From: Haloplanus aerogenes
Lineage (GTDB): Archaea > Halobacteriota > Halobacteria > Halobacteriales > Haloferacaceae
Assembly (NCBI RefSeq): GCF_003856835.1
Contig: NZ_CP034145.1
Span: 3,348,001-3,412,000 of the forward strand
Direction of reading: 5' to 3'
DNA length: 64,000 bases
This document shows positions 17,400-27,278 of this stretch, one piece after another (the stretch's first letter is position 1; each line of letters starts with the position of its first letter). Made by a program: the position numbers and the translations under genes. Below the pieces are notes generated by a model. It worked only from the letters and a program-made list of their open reading frames with translations, ran no database searches and had not been told where the DNA came from.

Positions 17400-18245
17400 C
17401 TACTCCACGAGCCGCTCGATTTCGGTGACGAGGATGTCGCTCGCGCCCATCGCCTTGAGGTCGTTGATGATCCCGAACACCGCACGCTCCTCGACGACGG
17501 CGTGAACGGCCACGTCGTCGGTGCCGGCCACGTCCATCACCGTCGGGCCGCCCATTCCCGGGAGCACGTCGCGGACGGCGTCGAGGCGGTCCTCGGGAAC
17601 GTTCAACATCAGATACCGCCTGTCCTCGGCGGCGAGGACCGACTCGAACGCGGTGACGAGTTGCTGCACCTTCTCGTCGTCGACCACGTCCGGGCGAGCG
17701 AACAGGCGGACCGAGCTGGCGAGCACCTCCTCGATTTCGGCCAGTCGGTTGACCCGGAGGGTCGTCCCCGTCGACGTGATGTCGACGATGGCGTCGGCCA
17801 TGTCGACGTGTGGGGTGAGTTCCGTCGCGCCCGTCACCTCGACGACTTCGGCGTCGATGCCTCGCTCCTCGAAAAAGTCGCGAGTGATCCGCGGGAACTC
17901 GGTGGCGACGGTGCCGCCCGCCAGATCCTCGACCGTTTCGATGTCGCCGTCTTCCGGCGCGGCGACGACGAGGCGGCAGCGGCCGAACTCCAGATCGAGC
18001 AGGTCGACGAGGTCGTGGCCCGACTCCCGCACCTGATCGAGGCCCGTGATCCCCACCGCCGCAGCGCCGTCCGCGACGTACTCGGGAATGTCGGCGGCGC
18101 GGGCGAACAGGGCGGTCACGTCGGGATCGACCGTATCCGCGTAGAGTTTCCGGTCCGCGCCGCCTTCGAGATGCAGGCCGGCGCGTTCGAGCAGGTCGAT
18201 CGACGGGTCGTGCAGGCGGCCTTTGTTGGGGACGGCGATGCGCAT
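17400..18245 (-). CDS. hisG: ATP phosphoribosyltransferase (HisG, long form)
   Basis: This 281-residue enzyme performs the first step of histidine synthesis, joining ATP and PRPP. The N-terminus [11 protein letters not shown] is typical. [14 protein letters not shown]-type residues ([18 protein letters not shown]) form the PRPP loop. The C-terminal ACT-like regulatory domain (residues about 205-281, [20 protein letters not shown]) marks the HisG-long form that works without HisZ. Histidine feedback is expected. No other his genes are in the window. Confidence 0.96.
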   Translation of the reverse strand: MRIAVPNKGRLHDPSIDLLERAGLHLEGGADRKLYADTVDPDVTALFARAADIPEYVADGAAAVGITGLDQVRESGHDLVDLLDLEFGRCRLVVAAPEDGDIETVEDLAGGTVATEFPRITRDFFEERGIDAEVVEVTGATELTPHVDMADAIVDITSTGTTLRVNRLAEIEEVLASSVRLFARPDVVDDEKVQQLVTAFESVLAAEDRRYLMLNVPEDRLDAVRDVLPGMGGPTVMDVAGTDDVAVHAVVEERAVFGIINDLKAMGASDILVTEIERLVE

Positions 18246-18356
18246 CGAGTCACACGTCTCGTCCCCGAGGCAACTGCCTTTCGGAAGCGAGGCCGAACGT
18301 GGTGAGCCGCGGAGCGCGGTGGCGAGGCGAAATCAGCGACGCGACCGAGGCCTCGC

Positions 18357-19658
18357 CTACTGAAGCGCCCCCGCCACCCGCTCGCTCGCCGCCGGCGTCG
18401 CCCGCGCCCGTGCCGCCGCGACGAGATACGTCGACACCTCGCGCCGGATGCGGGCGGCGGTCACGTCGTCGTCGGCTTTCGATAGTCGCTCGTCGGTGTG
18501 GCCGATCCGCGCCGACACGTCGGTGAGCATCGTCCGCGTCAGCACCGGGACCGACGACTCGTCGGCCGCCGTCCGCACCGCCTCGATGGCGTCGGACCGC
18601 ATCGCGGCCACGTCCTCGGCCGACTCGACAGCGAACGTCTCGCCGTCGGCGACCCGTTCTCGGAGCGACGCGAACGCCCCCAACCCGACGAAGGAGCCGT
18701 GCGCCCAGAGGAGCGCCCGGGCGGGCGTCGTCTCGGCCCACCCGTCGTCGCGCCGCGGGTCGACCGGGCGGTAGAGTTCCTCCAGCGCCGCCTCGGCGGG
18801 CGTCTCCTCCACGTCGACGCCCTCGACCTGCCACGGCTGCTCGGGATCGACCGACGGCAACGCCTCGCGTTCGGCCTCGAACGCGTCGCGCAACGTCTCG
18901 CGAGCGTCGACGAATCGGTCGTGGAGAGGCGTCGGCTCGTCGACGGACTGGACCAGTCGGTCGTAGCAGTGGGCGGCGTCGTCGACGGCGACGCGTGCGC
19001 GTTCGATCTCCTCGGCGATTTCACCGACGCCGAGCGGGTTGCCGAGGCGGTAGCGGCGGGGCTCGCCGAACGCCATATCCGTCCGGCCGGGGTCGGCCCG
19101 GCGCTCGATGGCGGCGTGGACCCGCACCGCTGTGACGGGGTCGCCGCCGACGTACTGCCACCGTTCCCGGAACGCGCGGCGGTCCGCGCGGACGGCGTCG
19201 GCCTCGTCGGACAGGTCCTCGCGGGTTAGCCCCTCGTCGATGGCGCGCCACGCGCCGGCGGCGAAGCGGGCTTCGGCCCGGGCGTGGGCGAACGCCTCCA
19301 GCCGCTCGAACGGCGTCGCGGCCTCGGCGGCCGCGTCGAAACTGTCGACGGCGTGCTCGCGCCGTCGACCGATGCGCTCTCGGATGGCGCCGTTCGGCAC
19401 CTGCTCGGGGCCGAGAGTGGCGGGGACGGCGTCGATCAGCGACCGCGCCCGGCCGCGAGTCGCCGCGAGGTGATCGTCGCCGATGCCGACGGGGAGACGT
19501 TCGGGGATCGACGGCGGAGCGTCCGCCGTGACGGCCGCACGGATCGCCGCCCCGTCGAGTTCCGTTTCGTCGTCGCCGCCGAGCGGGTTCGTGGCGCTAC
19601 AGCCCGCGAGGGCGGCGGAACCGAGGAGGGCGAGTACCCCTCGTCGAGTGGCGGTCAT
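18357..19658 (-). CDS. Haloarchaeal lipoprotein, unknown function
   Basis: This 433-residue protein has the N-terminus MTATRRGVLALLGSAALAGC, a Tat-like signal with a lipobox cysteine. The rest is mostly helical, rich in Ala, Arg and Glu, with no recognisable catalytic motif. The ATG at 19658 overlaps the stop of the upstream lipoprotein gene by four bases, so the two are coupled and probably work together at the cell surface. A longer frame from 19715 would put charged residues before the signal and is rejected. Confidence 0.78.
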   Translation of the reverse strand: MTATRRGVLALLGSAALAGCSATNPLGGDDETELDGAAIRAAVTADAPPSIPERLPVGIGDDHLAATRGRARSLIDAVPATLGPEQVPNGAIRERIGRRREHAVDSFDAAAEAATPFERLEAFAHARAEARFAAGAWRAIDEGLTREDLSDEADAVRADRRAFRERWQYVGGDPVTAVRVHAAIERRADPGRTDMAFGEPRRYRLGNPLGVGEIAEEIERARVAVDDAAHCYDRLVQSVDEPTPLHDRFVDARETLRDAFEAEREALPSVDPEQPWQVEGVDVEETPAEAALEELYRPVDPRRDDGWAETTPARALLWAHGSFVGLGAFASLRERVADGETFAVESAEDVAAMRSDAIEAVRTAADESSVPVLTRTMLTDVSARIGHTDERLSKADDDVTAARIRREVSTYLVAAARARATPAASERVAGALQ

Positions 19659-20281
19659 CGCGACCCCTCGCTCGCGTTTTGCCGCCGCCGAATCCGCTCG
19701 TTCCGCCGCTCGCACGTGCCGGAGCCGTGGCTCGATCCGTAGCTACTGATGTCGCTCGGGTCGAGCACCGTGGGGATGCGGACGAGCGTCGCGACGACAT
19801 CCTCGGCGTCGGTTTCGCAGGCCACGTCGGCGTCGCGGTACCGGCGGGTGTAGCTCGTCTCCACCTCCGTCTCCGACCACTGGACGTAGCAGAGTTCGGG
19901 CGCGAAACACTCCTGCACCGTCGACTGCTCGACGTACACCGTCGCGGCGTCGTAGTCGGTCGAATCGAGGAAGTCACGAGCCTCGTCGGCACCCGGCACG
20001 TCCGCGAAGGAGACGTTCGCGGCGTCGTCGCTGCTGGTGACGAATACGTGACTCCAGTAGTGGGTGGCCCCGTCCTCGTCCGCTGTCGGGCGCTCGTCGG
20101 TCCAGACGGTCGGCTCGGTGCGGGGATTACGGAGACTGTACGCGTCGGGGTCGATAGCGACGTTGTCGACGTCTTCGGGCGGGTAGCTCGATCCCGACGA
20201 CGTTTCGCCGGAACAGCCCGCGAAGCCGGTGAGGAAGGCCACGGCTCCGGAGAGAACGCGTCTGCGCGTGATGGAGGGCAT
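19655..20281 (-). CDS. Tat-type lipoprotein, unknown function
   Basis: This 208-residue protein starts MPSITRRRVLSGAVAFLTGFAGC, a twin-arginine signal with a lipobox cysteine. The mature region is acidic and beta-rich. It has a Cys pair in EQSTVQECFAPELCYVQW and another Cys near the end (DADVACETD), possibly disulfides or metal ligands. I recognise no family. It is the first gene of a two-gene unit with the 433-residue lipoprotein. Confidence 0.75.
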   Translation of the reverse strand: MPSITRRRVLSGAVAFLTGFAGCSGETSSGSSYPPEDVDNVAIDPDAYSLRNPRTEPTVWTDERPTADEDGATHYWSHVFVTSSDDAANVSFADVPGADEARDFLDSTDYDAATVYVEQSTVQECFAPELCYVQWSETEVETSYTRRYRDADVACETDAEDVVATLVRIPTVLDPSDISSYGSSHGSGTCERRNERIRRRQNASEGSR

Positions 20282-20363
20282 CGGTTCGTGCGTCCCGCGC
20301 CGGCGGTAAACGTCTTTTCACCGAACCCCGGAGGCTTAACTCGGCCGGGGGTAAGGGTGGGAC

Positions 20364-21656
20364 ATGGCTACGCTCGCGATTCGTGGTGGGCGCATCCTCC
20401 GAACGGACATGACCGTCACCGAGGCGGACGTGCTCGTCGACCGCGAGGCCGGCGACATCGTCGAAATCGGGGCGGAACTCGGCGGCGACGAGGAACTCGA
20501 CGCCGATGGCTGTCTGGTGATGCCGGGGCTGGTGAACGCCCACACCCACGTCGCCATGACACTCCTGCGCGGCCACGCCGACGACAAACCCCTCGATGCG
20601 TGGCTCCGGGAGGACATCTGGCCGGTCGAGGCGGCGCTCGAACCAGAGGACATCGAAGCCGGTGCCGCACTCGGCGTCCTGGAGATGATCAAGTCGGGGA
20701 CGACGACCTTCGCGGACATGTACTTCGAAATCGACCGCACGGCCGACGTGGTCGAGGCGTCGGGGATGCGAGCGATGCTGGGCCACGGCGCCATCTCCGC
20801 CGGCAAGGACGACGAGGCGGCCCGAGCCGACATCGAGGAGAGCGTCGAAATGGCTCGACAACTCGACGGCGCCGCAGGAGGCCGAATTTCGACGGCGGTG
20901 ATGCCCCACAGTCTCACGACCGTCACGCCCGAGTTGCTGGAACGCGCGGCGGAGGAGGCCCACGAGGCGGGCGTCCCCGTCCACTACCACGCCAACGAGA
21001 CGCGGGACGAGGTCGACCCCATCGTCGAGGAGCGGGGGGCGCGGCCGCTGGCGTGGGCGAAGGAGCGAGGACTCTGCACCGAGGCGGATTTCCTCGCCCA
21101 CGGCGTCCACCTCGACGGGACGGAGATCGACCTCCTGTCCGAAACCGGCACGGGCGTCGTCCACTGCCCGGCGTCGAACATGAAACTCGCGTCGGGGATG
21201 GCGCCGGTGCAGCGCCTCCTCGACGCCGGCGTGTCGGTCGGCCTCGGCACCGACGGCGCCGCCTCGAACAACGACCTCGACCTCTTCGACGAACTGCGCG
21301 ACGCGGCGATGCTAGGTAAACTCGCGGCCGACGACGCGAGCGCGGTCGCCGCGCCCGACGCCGTGCGGATGGCGACGGCTGGCGGCGCCGACGTACTCGG
21401 ACTGTACACCGGCCGGATCGAGGCCGGCGCCGCGGCCGACCTCGCGGTGATCGACCTCGACGCGCCACACCTGACGCCAGAACACGACCTCGTGAGCCAT
21501 CTCGCCTACGCCGTCCGCGGGTCGGACGTGCGCCACACGGTCTGTGACGGGCAGGTGCTCATGCGCGACCGCGAGGTGCTGACGCTGGACGAGGCGGCGG
21601 TGATGGACCGGGCGGCGACACGTGCCGCGGCGTTGCTGGAGCGAGCGGGCGTCTAA
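20364..21656 (+). CDS. mtaD: 5-methylthioadenosine/S-adenosylhomocysteine deaminase
   Basis: This 430-residue amidohydrolase has metal ligands His60 and His62 (GLVNAHTHVAMTLLRG), a later HYHANET histidine and the catalytic Asp in GLGTDGAASNNDLDLF. The N-terminal and C-terminal composite beta-sandwich is complete. Substrates in this family are SAH, methylthioadenosine, 5'-deoxyadenosine or adenosine. SAH hydrolase is encoded 1.3 kb downstream, so the locus serves turnover of SAM by-products. Its stop overlaps that of the convergent receiver-PAS gene by four bases. Confidence 0.9.
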   Translation: MATLAIRGGRILRTDMTVTEADVLVDREAGDIVEIGAELGGDEELDADGCLVMPGLVNAHTHVAMTLLRGHADDKPLDAWLREDIWPVEAALEPEDIEAGAALGVLEMIKSGTTTFADMYFEIDRTADVVEASGMRAMLGHGAISAGKDDEAARADIEESVEMARQLDGAAGGRISTAVMPHSLTTVTPELLERAAEEAHEAGVPVHYHANETRDEVDPIVEERGARPLAWAKERGLCTEADFLAHGVHLDGTEIDLLSETGTGVVHCPASNMKLASGMAPVQRLLDAGVSVGLGTDGAASNNDLDLFDELRDAAMLGKLAADDASAVAAPDAVRMATAGGADVLGLYTGRIEAGAAADLAVIDLDAPHLTPEHDLVSHLAYAVRGSDVRHTVCDGQVLMRDREVLTLDEAAVMDRAATRAAALLERAGV

Positions 21657-22846
21657 CTCGGTGGATCGCCCGCGGATTCGTCGTCGTTCGTGTCCGCGCT
21701 CTCGACCCGCTCCGTGAGGTCGGTCGAGACGGCACAGATACCGCTCGGGTTGCCGTCATCGTCGAAGATTGGGCTCTTGATCGTGAGATGCATGTGGTCG
21801 CCGTCGGTGTGGGGGACCGACTCCTCCGTCCGGATCGTCTCGCCCGTCTCCAACACCCGCCGGTCGTCGGCGCGGAACGCCTCGGCGACCGCGTCGGGGA
21901 ACAGGTCGGCGGCTGTCAGCCCCGTCACGTCGGCGTCGTCGTCGAGCCCCAGCATCTCCCGAGCCGTGTCGTTGAACAGGCGGTAGGTGCCGTCGACGTC
22001 TTTCACGAAGATGGCGGCGTCGACGGTGTCGAGCACCGCCTGCAGGCGCCGGTTCGTCTCCTGCAGTCGCTGCTGGCGCCCCTTGCGGTCGGTGATATCC
22101 TGCACGACGCCGATGGCGTGGACGGGCGTGCCGTCCTCGAATGTAATCTCGGCCCGTTCGCGGACCCACTTCGTCTCCCCGTCGACGACGATGCGGTGTT
22201 CGATGTCGTAGGGTTGGCCGTCCAGCGCCGCCGTCCACTTCTGCTCGACGAACGCCCGGTCCTCCGGGTGGACGTAGGAGAGGAACTGCTCGTGATCGAG
22301 CGGCTCGTCGAGGTCGGTCGTCTCGAAAATCTCGTACACCCCGTCCGACCAGTGGAGGTCGTCGGAAGCGATATCCGTCCACCAACTCCCCAGATTCGCC
22401 ACCGACTGCGCCTGCCGGAGGTGCGCCTCGCGTCGCTTCAGTTCCGCCGCCATCCGCTGGCGCTCGATGGCGTTCGTCACCCGATTCGCGAGGACGGTGT
22501 ACTGGTCGGTCCCCGTCTCCTTCTGGAGGTAGTCGGTGACGCCGTGAGCGATAGCCTCGCTCGCGATGGCCTCGCTCCCTTGCCCGGTAAAGAGGACGAA
22601 TGGGAGGTCGGGATAGTCGTCACGGACGCGGTCGAGGAAGTCGAGGCCGTCCATCTCCGGCATCTGGTAGTCGCTGATGATGGCGTCGATAGACGGCTCG
22701 TCCCCGTCGAGGCGGTCGAGGGCCGCGTGCACACTCGTCTCGGTGACGATCTGGAGTCGATCGTCCGTGCGAGCCAGAAATTCGGCTACCAAGTCGAGAA
22801 CCGCCTCGTCGTCGTCCACGCACAACACCTGGAACTCCTCGTCCAT
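21653..22846 (-). CDS. Response-regulator receiver with two PAS domains, no kinase domain
   Basis: This 397-residue protein has a receiver domain (residues 1-120) with acidic pocket DDD11-13 and phospho-acceptor Asp59 (IISDYQMPEMDG). Next come a PAS domain with PAC segment (about 150-255, IVVDGETKWVRERAEITFEDG) and a second PAS (about 265-385). It ends in an acidic tail. HisKA and HATPase domains are absent, so it cannot phosphorylate itself. It probably relays or modulates a signal from a partner kinase. The gene is divergent from ahcY. Confidence 0.88.
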   Translation of the reverse strand: MDEEFQVLCVDDDEAVLDLVAEFLARTDDRLQIVTETSVHAALDRLDGDEPSIDAIISDYQMPEMDGLDFLDRVRDDYPDLPFVLFTGQGSEAIASEAIAHGVTDYLQKETGTDQYTVLANRVTNAIERQRMAAELKRREAHLRQAQSVANLGSWWTDIASDDLHWSDGVYEIFETTDLDEPLDHEQFLSYVHPEDRAFVEQKWTAALDGQPYDIEHRIVVDGETKWVRERAEITFEDGTPVHAIGVVQDITDRKGRQQRLQETNRRLQAVLDTVDAAIFVKDVDGTYRLFNDTAREMLGLDDDADVTGLTAADLFPDAVAEAFRADDRRVLETGETIRTEESVPHTDGDHMHLTIKSPIFDDDGNPSGICAVSTDLTERVESADTNDDESAGDPPS

Positions 22847-22983
22847 ATCAGTCGTTTGAGAGAGGTTAGGTGGCTAACGACGGCCAATCTACTAATAGTT
22901 TGTCGGTGTGGCAATGTTGGCACGGCCAGCAAGCGAGGCACTGGAGACGGTAGCGTTTTGCCACGCCTGCCGTTACGGAGCGT

Positions 22984-24264
22984 ATGACCGCTCCGACGAT
23001 AGACGAACGACTGGACGACCCCGAGGCCGCCCGTGCCGACGGGCGTCGGAAGATGGACTGGGCGGAGGCACACATGCCCATCCTCGCCGAACTCCGCGAG
23101 GACTTCGAAGCCGACCAACCCCTTGCCGGCGAGCGAATCGCGATGGCGATGCACGTCGAGGCCAAGACGGCCGTCCTCGTCGAACTTCTCGCCGTCGGCG
23201 GCGCGGAGGTGGCCATCACCGGCTGTAACCCGCTCTCGACGCAGAACGACGTGAGCGCGGCGTTGAACGCCGTCGACGGCGTCACCTCCTACGCCGCCCA
23301 CGGTGTCGACACCGACGAGTACTACGACGCCATCGAGGCGGTGGTGGGGGTCGACCCCACCATCACCGTCGACGACGGCGCCGACATGGTGACACACATC
23401 CACGACGAACACCCCGACCTGATTCCACAGCTCAAGGGCGGGTGCGAGGAGACGACCACCGGCGTCCACCGCCTGCGGTCGATGGCCGACGACGGCGCGC
23501 TGGAGTATCCGATGTTCGCCGTCAACGACACGCCGATGAAGACGCTGTTCGACAATGTTCACGGCACCGGCGAGTCCGCCCTGACCAACATCGCGATGAC
23601 GACCAACCTTGCCATCGCGGGCAAGACGATGGTCGTCGCAGGCTACGGCTACTGCGGCCGCGGCGTCGCGAAGAAGGCCGCGGGCATGAACGCCAACGTG
23701 ATCGTCACCGAGGTCGACCCCCGGCGCGCGCTGGAGGCGCATATGGAGGGGTACGACGTGATGCCGATGAACGACGCCGCCGCCGAAGGCGACGTGTTCG
23801 TGACGACGACGGGCAACCGAGACGTGATCACCCGCGAGGACTTCGAGCGGATGCAGGATGGCGTTCTGCTGGCCAACGCCGGCCACTTCGACGTGGAGAT
23901 CAATCTCGACACGCTCGCCGACATGGCCGTCTCGACGCGCGAGGTCCGCGACGGCGTCGAGGAGTACGAACTCCCCGACGGCCGCCGACTGAACGTGCTC
24001 GCCGAGGGGCGGCTGGTCAACCTCGCCGGTCCGCTGTCGATGGGTCACCCCGTCGAGGTGATGGACCAGAGCTTCGGTGTGCAGGCTGTCTGCGTGCGCG
24101 AACTCGCCGCGAATTCCGACGCCTACGACGCCGGCGTCCACGAGGTGCCGGACCGACTGGATCGGGAGGTGGCGGAGGTGAAACTCGACGCCGAGGACAT
24201 CGCCATCGACGACCTGAGCGACGAACAGCGGGAGTACATGGACTCGTGGGATCACGGGACGTAG
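22984..24264 (+). CDS. ahcY: Adenosylhomocysteinase (SAH hydrolase)
   Basis: This 426-residue NAD-dependent enzyme splits SAH to adenosine and homocysteine. The NAD-binding loop GYGYCGRG is at 220-227. Substrate-site stretches are CNPLSTQNDVSAAL and MKTLFDNVHGTGES, and ANAGHFDVEINL closes the active site. The last residues (REYMDSWDHGT) replace the bacterial KPDHYRY tail, as in archaea. It acts with the nearby deaminase in the methyl cycle. Confidence 0.96.
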   Translation: MTAPTIDERLDDPEAARADGRRKMDWAEAHMPILAELREDFEADQPLAGERIAMAMHVEAKTAVLVELLAVGGAEVAITGCNPLSTQNDVSAALNAVDGVTSYAAHGVDTDEYYDAIEAVVGVDPTITVDDGADMVTHIHDEHPDLIPQLKGGCEETTTGVHRLRSMADDGALEYPMFAVNDTPMKTLFDNVHGTGESALTNIAMTTNLAIAGKTMVVAGYGYCGRGVAKKAAGMNANVIVTEVDPRRALEAHMEGYDVMPMNDAAAEGDVFVTTTGNRDVITREDFERMQDGVLLANAGHFDVEINLDTLADMAVSTREVRDGVEEYELPDGRRLNVLAEGRLVNLAGPLSMGHPVEVMDQSFGVQAVCVRELAANSDAYDAGVHEVPDRLDREVAEVKLDAEDIAIDDLSDEQREYMDSWDHGT

Positions 24265-24298
24265 GGGTCGACTGAAAACGGGCGACGACTGATCGACC

Positions 24299-24312
24299 GG
24301 CTATTTATAACC
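24299..24312 (+). promoter_or_regulatory. TATA box of hjc
   Basis: GGCTATTTATAACC is centred about 28 bases before the hjc ATG. It is a near-consensus haloarchaeal TATA element for a leaderless transcript. Confidence 0.7.
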
Positions 24313-24333
24313 TGCCGTCGCCCAGTCCACGGT

Positions 24334-24753
24334 ATGTCCGCGAACCGCAAGGGGGACCGCCGGGAGCGCGAACTCGTCAACGAACTCGACGCCGCGGGCT
24401 TCGCGGTCATGCGCGCGCCGGCGAGTGGGAGCGCAACGGAGCGTGACCTCCCCGACGTCCTCGCCGGCGACGGCGAGAAGTTCTACGCCATCGAGGCGAA
24501 ATCGAGCGCCGGCGACCCCATCTACCTCTCGGGCGAGGAGGTCGAATCGCTCATCTACTTCGCCCGCAACTTCGGCGCGAAGGCCCGGATCGCCGTCCGT
24601 TTCGACCGCGAGGACTGGTACTTCTTCCACCCCGGCGACCTCCACGTCACCGACGGGGGCAACTACCGGGTCAAGAAGGAGACTGCGCTGGCCGATGGGG
24701 AGGATCTGGACGAACTCGTCGGCCACTCGACACAGACGCGGCTGGACGACTAG
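24334..24753 (+). CDS. hjc: Holliday junction resolvase Hjc
   Basis: This 139-residue archaeal resolvase of the PD-(D/E)XK fold has the N-terminal basic helix [16 protein letters not shown] with its catalytic glutamate. The aspartate is in [10 protein letters not shown] and the E-x-K is in [13 protein letters not shown]. It cuts four-way junctions during recombination repair. Its C-terminal end lies in a CTAG shared with the convergent SWIM gene. Confidence 0.95.
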   Translation: MSANRKGDRRERELVNELDAAGFAVMRAPASGSATERDLPDVLAGDGEKFYAIEAKSSAGDPIYLSGEEVESLIYFARNFGAKARIAVRFDREDWYFFHPGDLHVTDGGNYRVKKETALADGEDLDELVGHSTQTRLDD

Positions 24754-25448
24754 GCGGTCGTCGGGGAAGCGGTCCCCTCCTCGGTCGGCGAGGGACGGGA
24801 CTCGGTGTCAGTGTCGTCCGTCACTCTCGTTCCGACTCGCTGGAGTCGGGACGCCGGGAAGGCGTACCGTCGCACGTCGCCGTCGCGCCGGAGCGAGTCG
24901 AGGTAGACCGCCCGGAAGACGGGTTCGTGGGCACCGTAGTCGGCGTTGGTGGGGTAGTTGGCGACGAGACGACCCTCCACGGTCTCGACGCGGTCGGCAC
25001 GTTCGTCGGTCGCCGCGACGACGATCAGACGGGTCCCCGTCTCCCGGTCGCGGACGAGGTCGCCCGGCCGGTGGTCGTGTCGGGGGCAGAGCGCGGGGCC
25101 GCGAAACGCCGTCGGGACGAACGTCCGCCCGCCACAGACCGCACAGACGGCGGTCCGTTCGCCGGGCGGCGGGACGAGGCGCTCGGTCACTTCGAGGGCG
25201 ACCCGACGCAGATGCTTGCACCGGGCGTGTCGCAACTGGTGATCCGGGCAGGTACACGTGTGAGCGTCGAGGTCGACGACGTACGTGCTCCCGTCCGTCT
25301 CGACTGCGTACCGGCCGTCACGAAGCGGCCGGACAGCCATGGGTTCGACGCGGGCGCGACGAGCGCGCCCCGACGTGCCGGCGGCGGGGAAGGTGGTCTT
25401 CGAGCGGGTTGCTGGCAGTGACGCGGGTGTGTGTGCTGGGTGCGTCAT
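24750..25448 (-). CDS. SWIM zinc-finger protein
   Basis: This 232-residue protein carries a SWIM zinc motif [16 protein letters not shown] (CxC...CxH). A CxxC pair (CAVCGG) and a further C/H (LCPRHDH) form a probable second zinc site. SWIM domains bind DNA or proteins; haloarchaeal genomes carry several stand-alone ones. The C-terminus is Thr/Ser-rich. Among several in-frame starts, the ATG at 25448 (MTHPAHTP) is chosen because longer versions read into Pro/Thr-rich unconserved sequence. An ATG near residue 37 (MAVRPLRDG) is a fallback. Confidence 0.82.
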   Translation of the reverse strand: MTHPAHTPASLPATRSKTTFPAAGTSGRARRARVEPMAVRPLRDGRYAVETDGSTYVVDLDAHTCTCPDHQLRHARCKHLRRVALEVTERLVPPPGERTAVCAVCGGRTFVPTAFRGPALCPRHDHRPGDLVRDRETGTRLIVVAATDERADRVETVEGRLVANYPTNADYGAHEPVFRAVYLDSLRRDGDVRRYAFPASRLQRVGTRVTDDTDTESRPSPTEEGTASPTTA

Positions 25449-25632
25449 GGTAGGTGGGGCAGTCGCGGTCGACCGCGACTGCGGTGTGGGAGCGCCGGTC
25501 GCTCCGTTACTGTTCCTTGGGGCTCGACACATCTAAACCCTCGTTTCGGTGGGGAATACGTGTCGAATACGAACGAATTCGTGATCGGCGTGTCATCGAA
25601 GCCCTTTTGCCGAGGCCGGCGGATGCCCGCAT

Positions 25633-25830
25633 ATGGAACTCGAAGAGGGGATGGTCCGGAAAATCGCCATCTCCGCCGGCGCAGTCGGGCTTTTCGTCGC
25701 GGCTGTCGTGGGCATCGGCACCACCTACAACGACGGCGGCCTGGGTTCGGCCGGCGGGCTAGCGCTCGTCGGCAGTATCGTCCTGTTCATCCTCGTGATG
25801 GCGGGCGTCGGCTTCCTTCTCGCGGACTAA
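25633..25830 (+). CDS. Two-TM small membrane protein next to priL
   Basis: This 65-residue protein has two spans (KIAISAGAVGLFVAAVVGIG and GLALVGSIVLFILVMAGVGFLL) joined by a short TTYNDGGLGS loop. It is a conserved-looking haloarchaeal microprotein of unknown function. The stop overlaps the convergent priL stop by four bases (CTAA). Confidence 0.75.
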   Translation: MELEEGMVRKIAISAGAVGLFVAAVVGIGTTYNDGGLGSAGGLALVGSIVLFILVMAGVGFLLAD

Positions 25831-26903
25831 TCCGCCGCCCCGTCAGCAGTGTCACGCTCAGCGACCGCCGACGCGTAGTAGCGGAGTGGGTGATCGATGG
25901 TCTCGCACCGCGCGTCCGGATTCACGCAGTCGCCGAACGTCTGCATCGTCGCACACGAGGGCGCGGGATACTGGCTCCCCGACCGGTCGTCGAGGACCGT
26001 CACCCGGTAGTCGAGGTGGTCGTCGTCGAGGACGGGCCACCGCTCGGCGATGGTGTCGGCGTCGAGGCCGAGCGAGACGAGGAAAGCGGTCGCCGCGAAG
26101 GCGGCGTGTGGCGGGAGGTCCCCCTGTTCACCGTCGAGCAACGCCTGCATACACGGCGGGAACTGCGCGGGGGCGACGGTGTCGATGTCGGGCAGGCGCT
26201 CCCGCTCTGCGAGTCGGTCACGGAGCGTGCGCACGTCCGCGTCCAGCGCCGCGGCGAGTTCGTCACCCGCGGCGCTCCCCCGCACGTCGAACGGGAGGCC
26301 GTCCGCGACCCGGCGGCGGACGGCCTCCCGGAGCAGGCGATGGAGTTCCTCGCCCGCGATGGGCACCTCGCCGGCGGCCAGATCACGGTTGACGAGCCGC
26401 CAGCCGTCGCCCCAGTCCGGATCGGCGAGTCGGAGATACGCGTCCACGTCGATCCGGTAGCGGGCGCGGTGGCGGTCGTCGTCGACCCGTGTGACGGCGT
26501 CGGTGAGATCGAACTCGTCGAGGACCGTCGCGAGGTCGACGCGGGGTGGCGTCTCGACGCTCCGGAGCGCCTCGTCGTCGGCGGTGAGGTCGTCGGTCAG
26601 ACGGTCGAAGGCCGTCGCCGCCTCCGCCTCGGCGTACTTCTCCACCGCGGCGCGCACGTCGACCAGCGAGACGAGGATGCGCGCGATGGGATAGGAGAGG
26701 AGTTCGTCCCGGTCGCTCCAGCGCTCGGGCGTCTCGGACTCGACGGTGCCCGACATGAGCGCGCGCTCGACGCGTTCGCGGGCGCGCTCGACGGCGGGGT
26801 CGCCCTCGGTGACCAGCCGGGGGGGCGAGATGTCCGCCCGCTGGACCGCCTCGCGGGCGGCGCGGAAGAACGGATACCGGGCGTAGAGCGGGTCGGGACG
26901 CAT
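25827..26903 (-). CDS. priL: DNA primase large subunit PriL
   Basis: This 358-residue regulatory subunit of the archaeal eukaryote-type primase has four cysteines for the 4Fe-4S cluster at 251 (QFPPCMQALL), 317, 326 and 333 (PSCATMQTFGDCVNPDARC). The N-terminal helical domain starts MRPDPLYARYPFF. It partners with the catalytic PriS, which is not in this window. Length is normal. Confidence 0.93.
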   Translation of the reverse strand: MRPDPLYARYPFFRAAREAVQRADISPPRLVTEGDPAVERARERVERALMSGTVESETPERWSDRDELLSYPIARILVSLVDVRAAVEKYAEAEAATAFDRLTDDLTADDEALRSVETPPRVDLATVLDEFDLTDAVTRVDDDRHRARYRIDVDAYLRLADPDWGDGWRLVNRDLAAGEVPIAGEELHRLLREAVRRRVADGLPFDVRGSAAGDELAAALDADVRTLRDRLAERERLPDIDTVAPAQFPPCMQALLDGEQGDLPPHAAFAATAFLVSLGLDADTIAERWPVLDDDHLDYRVTVLDDRSGSQYPAPSCATMQTFGDCVNPDARCETIDHPLRYYASAVAERDTADGAAD

Positions 26904-26984
26904 CGACGGTGGATTGTGGAGCGGGGTGGATAAGCGCGACGGTAGTCGTCACGAACGGCGGTCCCGATACGGGCCACGAATCGG

Positions 26985-27116
26985 TCAAAAGAACCGCTCG
27001 AATAGCCTCCCAACGAGGAGAACAGCGATCAGAATACCGACTACCACCACGAGAGCCACGAGAAAGTCGCCGAGCGTTCCCGAACCGACACCGCCGTATT
27101 GGAGAAGTAGACGCAT
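26985..27116 (-). CDS. 43-residue single-span membrane microprotein
   Basis: An ATG at 27116 opens a 43-codon frame: MRLLLQYGGVGSG, then a strongly hydrophobic segment (FLVALVVVVGILIAVLLVG), then the basic tail RLFERFF and a TGA. The codon bias fits neighbouring genes. Similar short membrane proteins beginning with a Leu-rich LLLQ segment occur in haloarchaea as far as I recall. It lies between priL and the next plus-strand gene; function unknown. Confidence 0.55.
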   Translation of the reverse strand: MRLLLQYGGVGSGTLGDFLVALVVVVGILIAVLLVGRLFERFF

Positions 27117-27278
27117 CCGGCAACAACGGCGTGTTCACCGCACGCCGTTATACGTTTTCTGTCGGTACGCGACGAACTGGCGGCTCTCGCGCGTTAGTAG
27201 CGTTGGACCCGAGCGATGGCGAGACGCTCGCGCCGGTTACGATAACCCCTATACGTTCGCGCTACACAGCCAGCAGTA

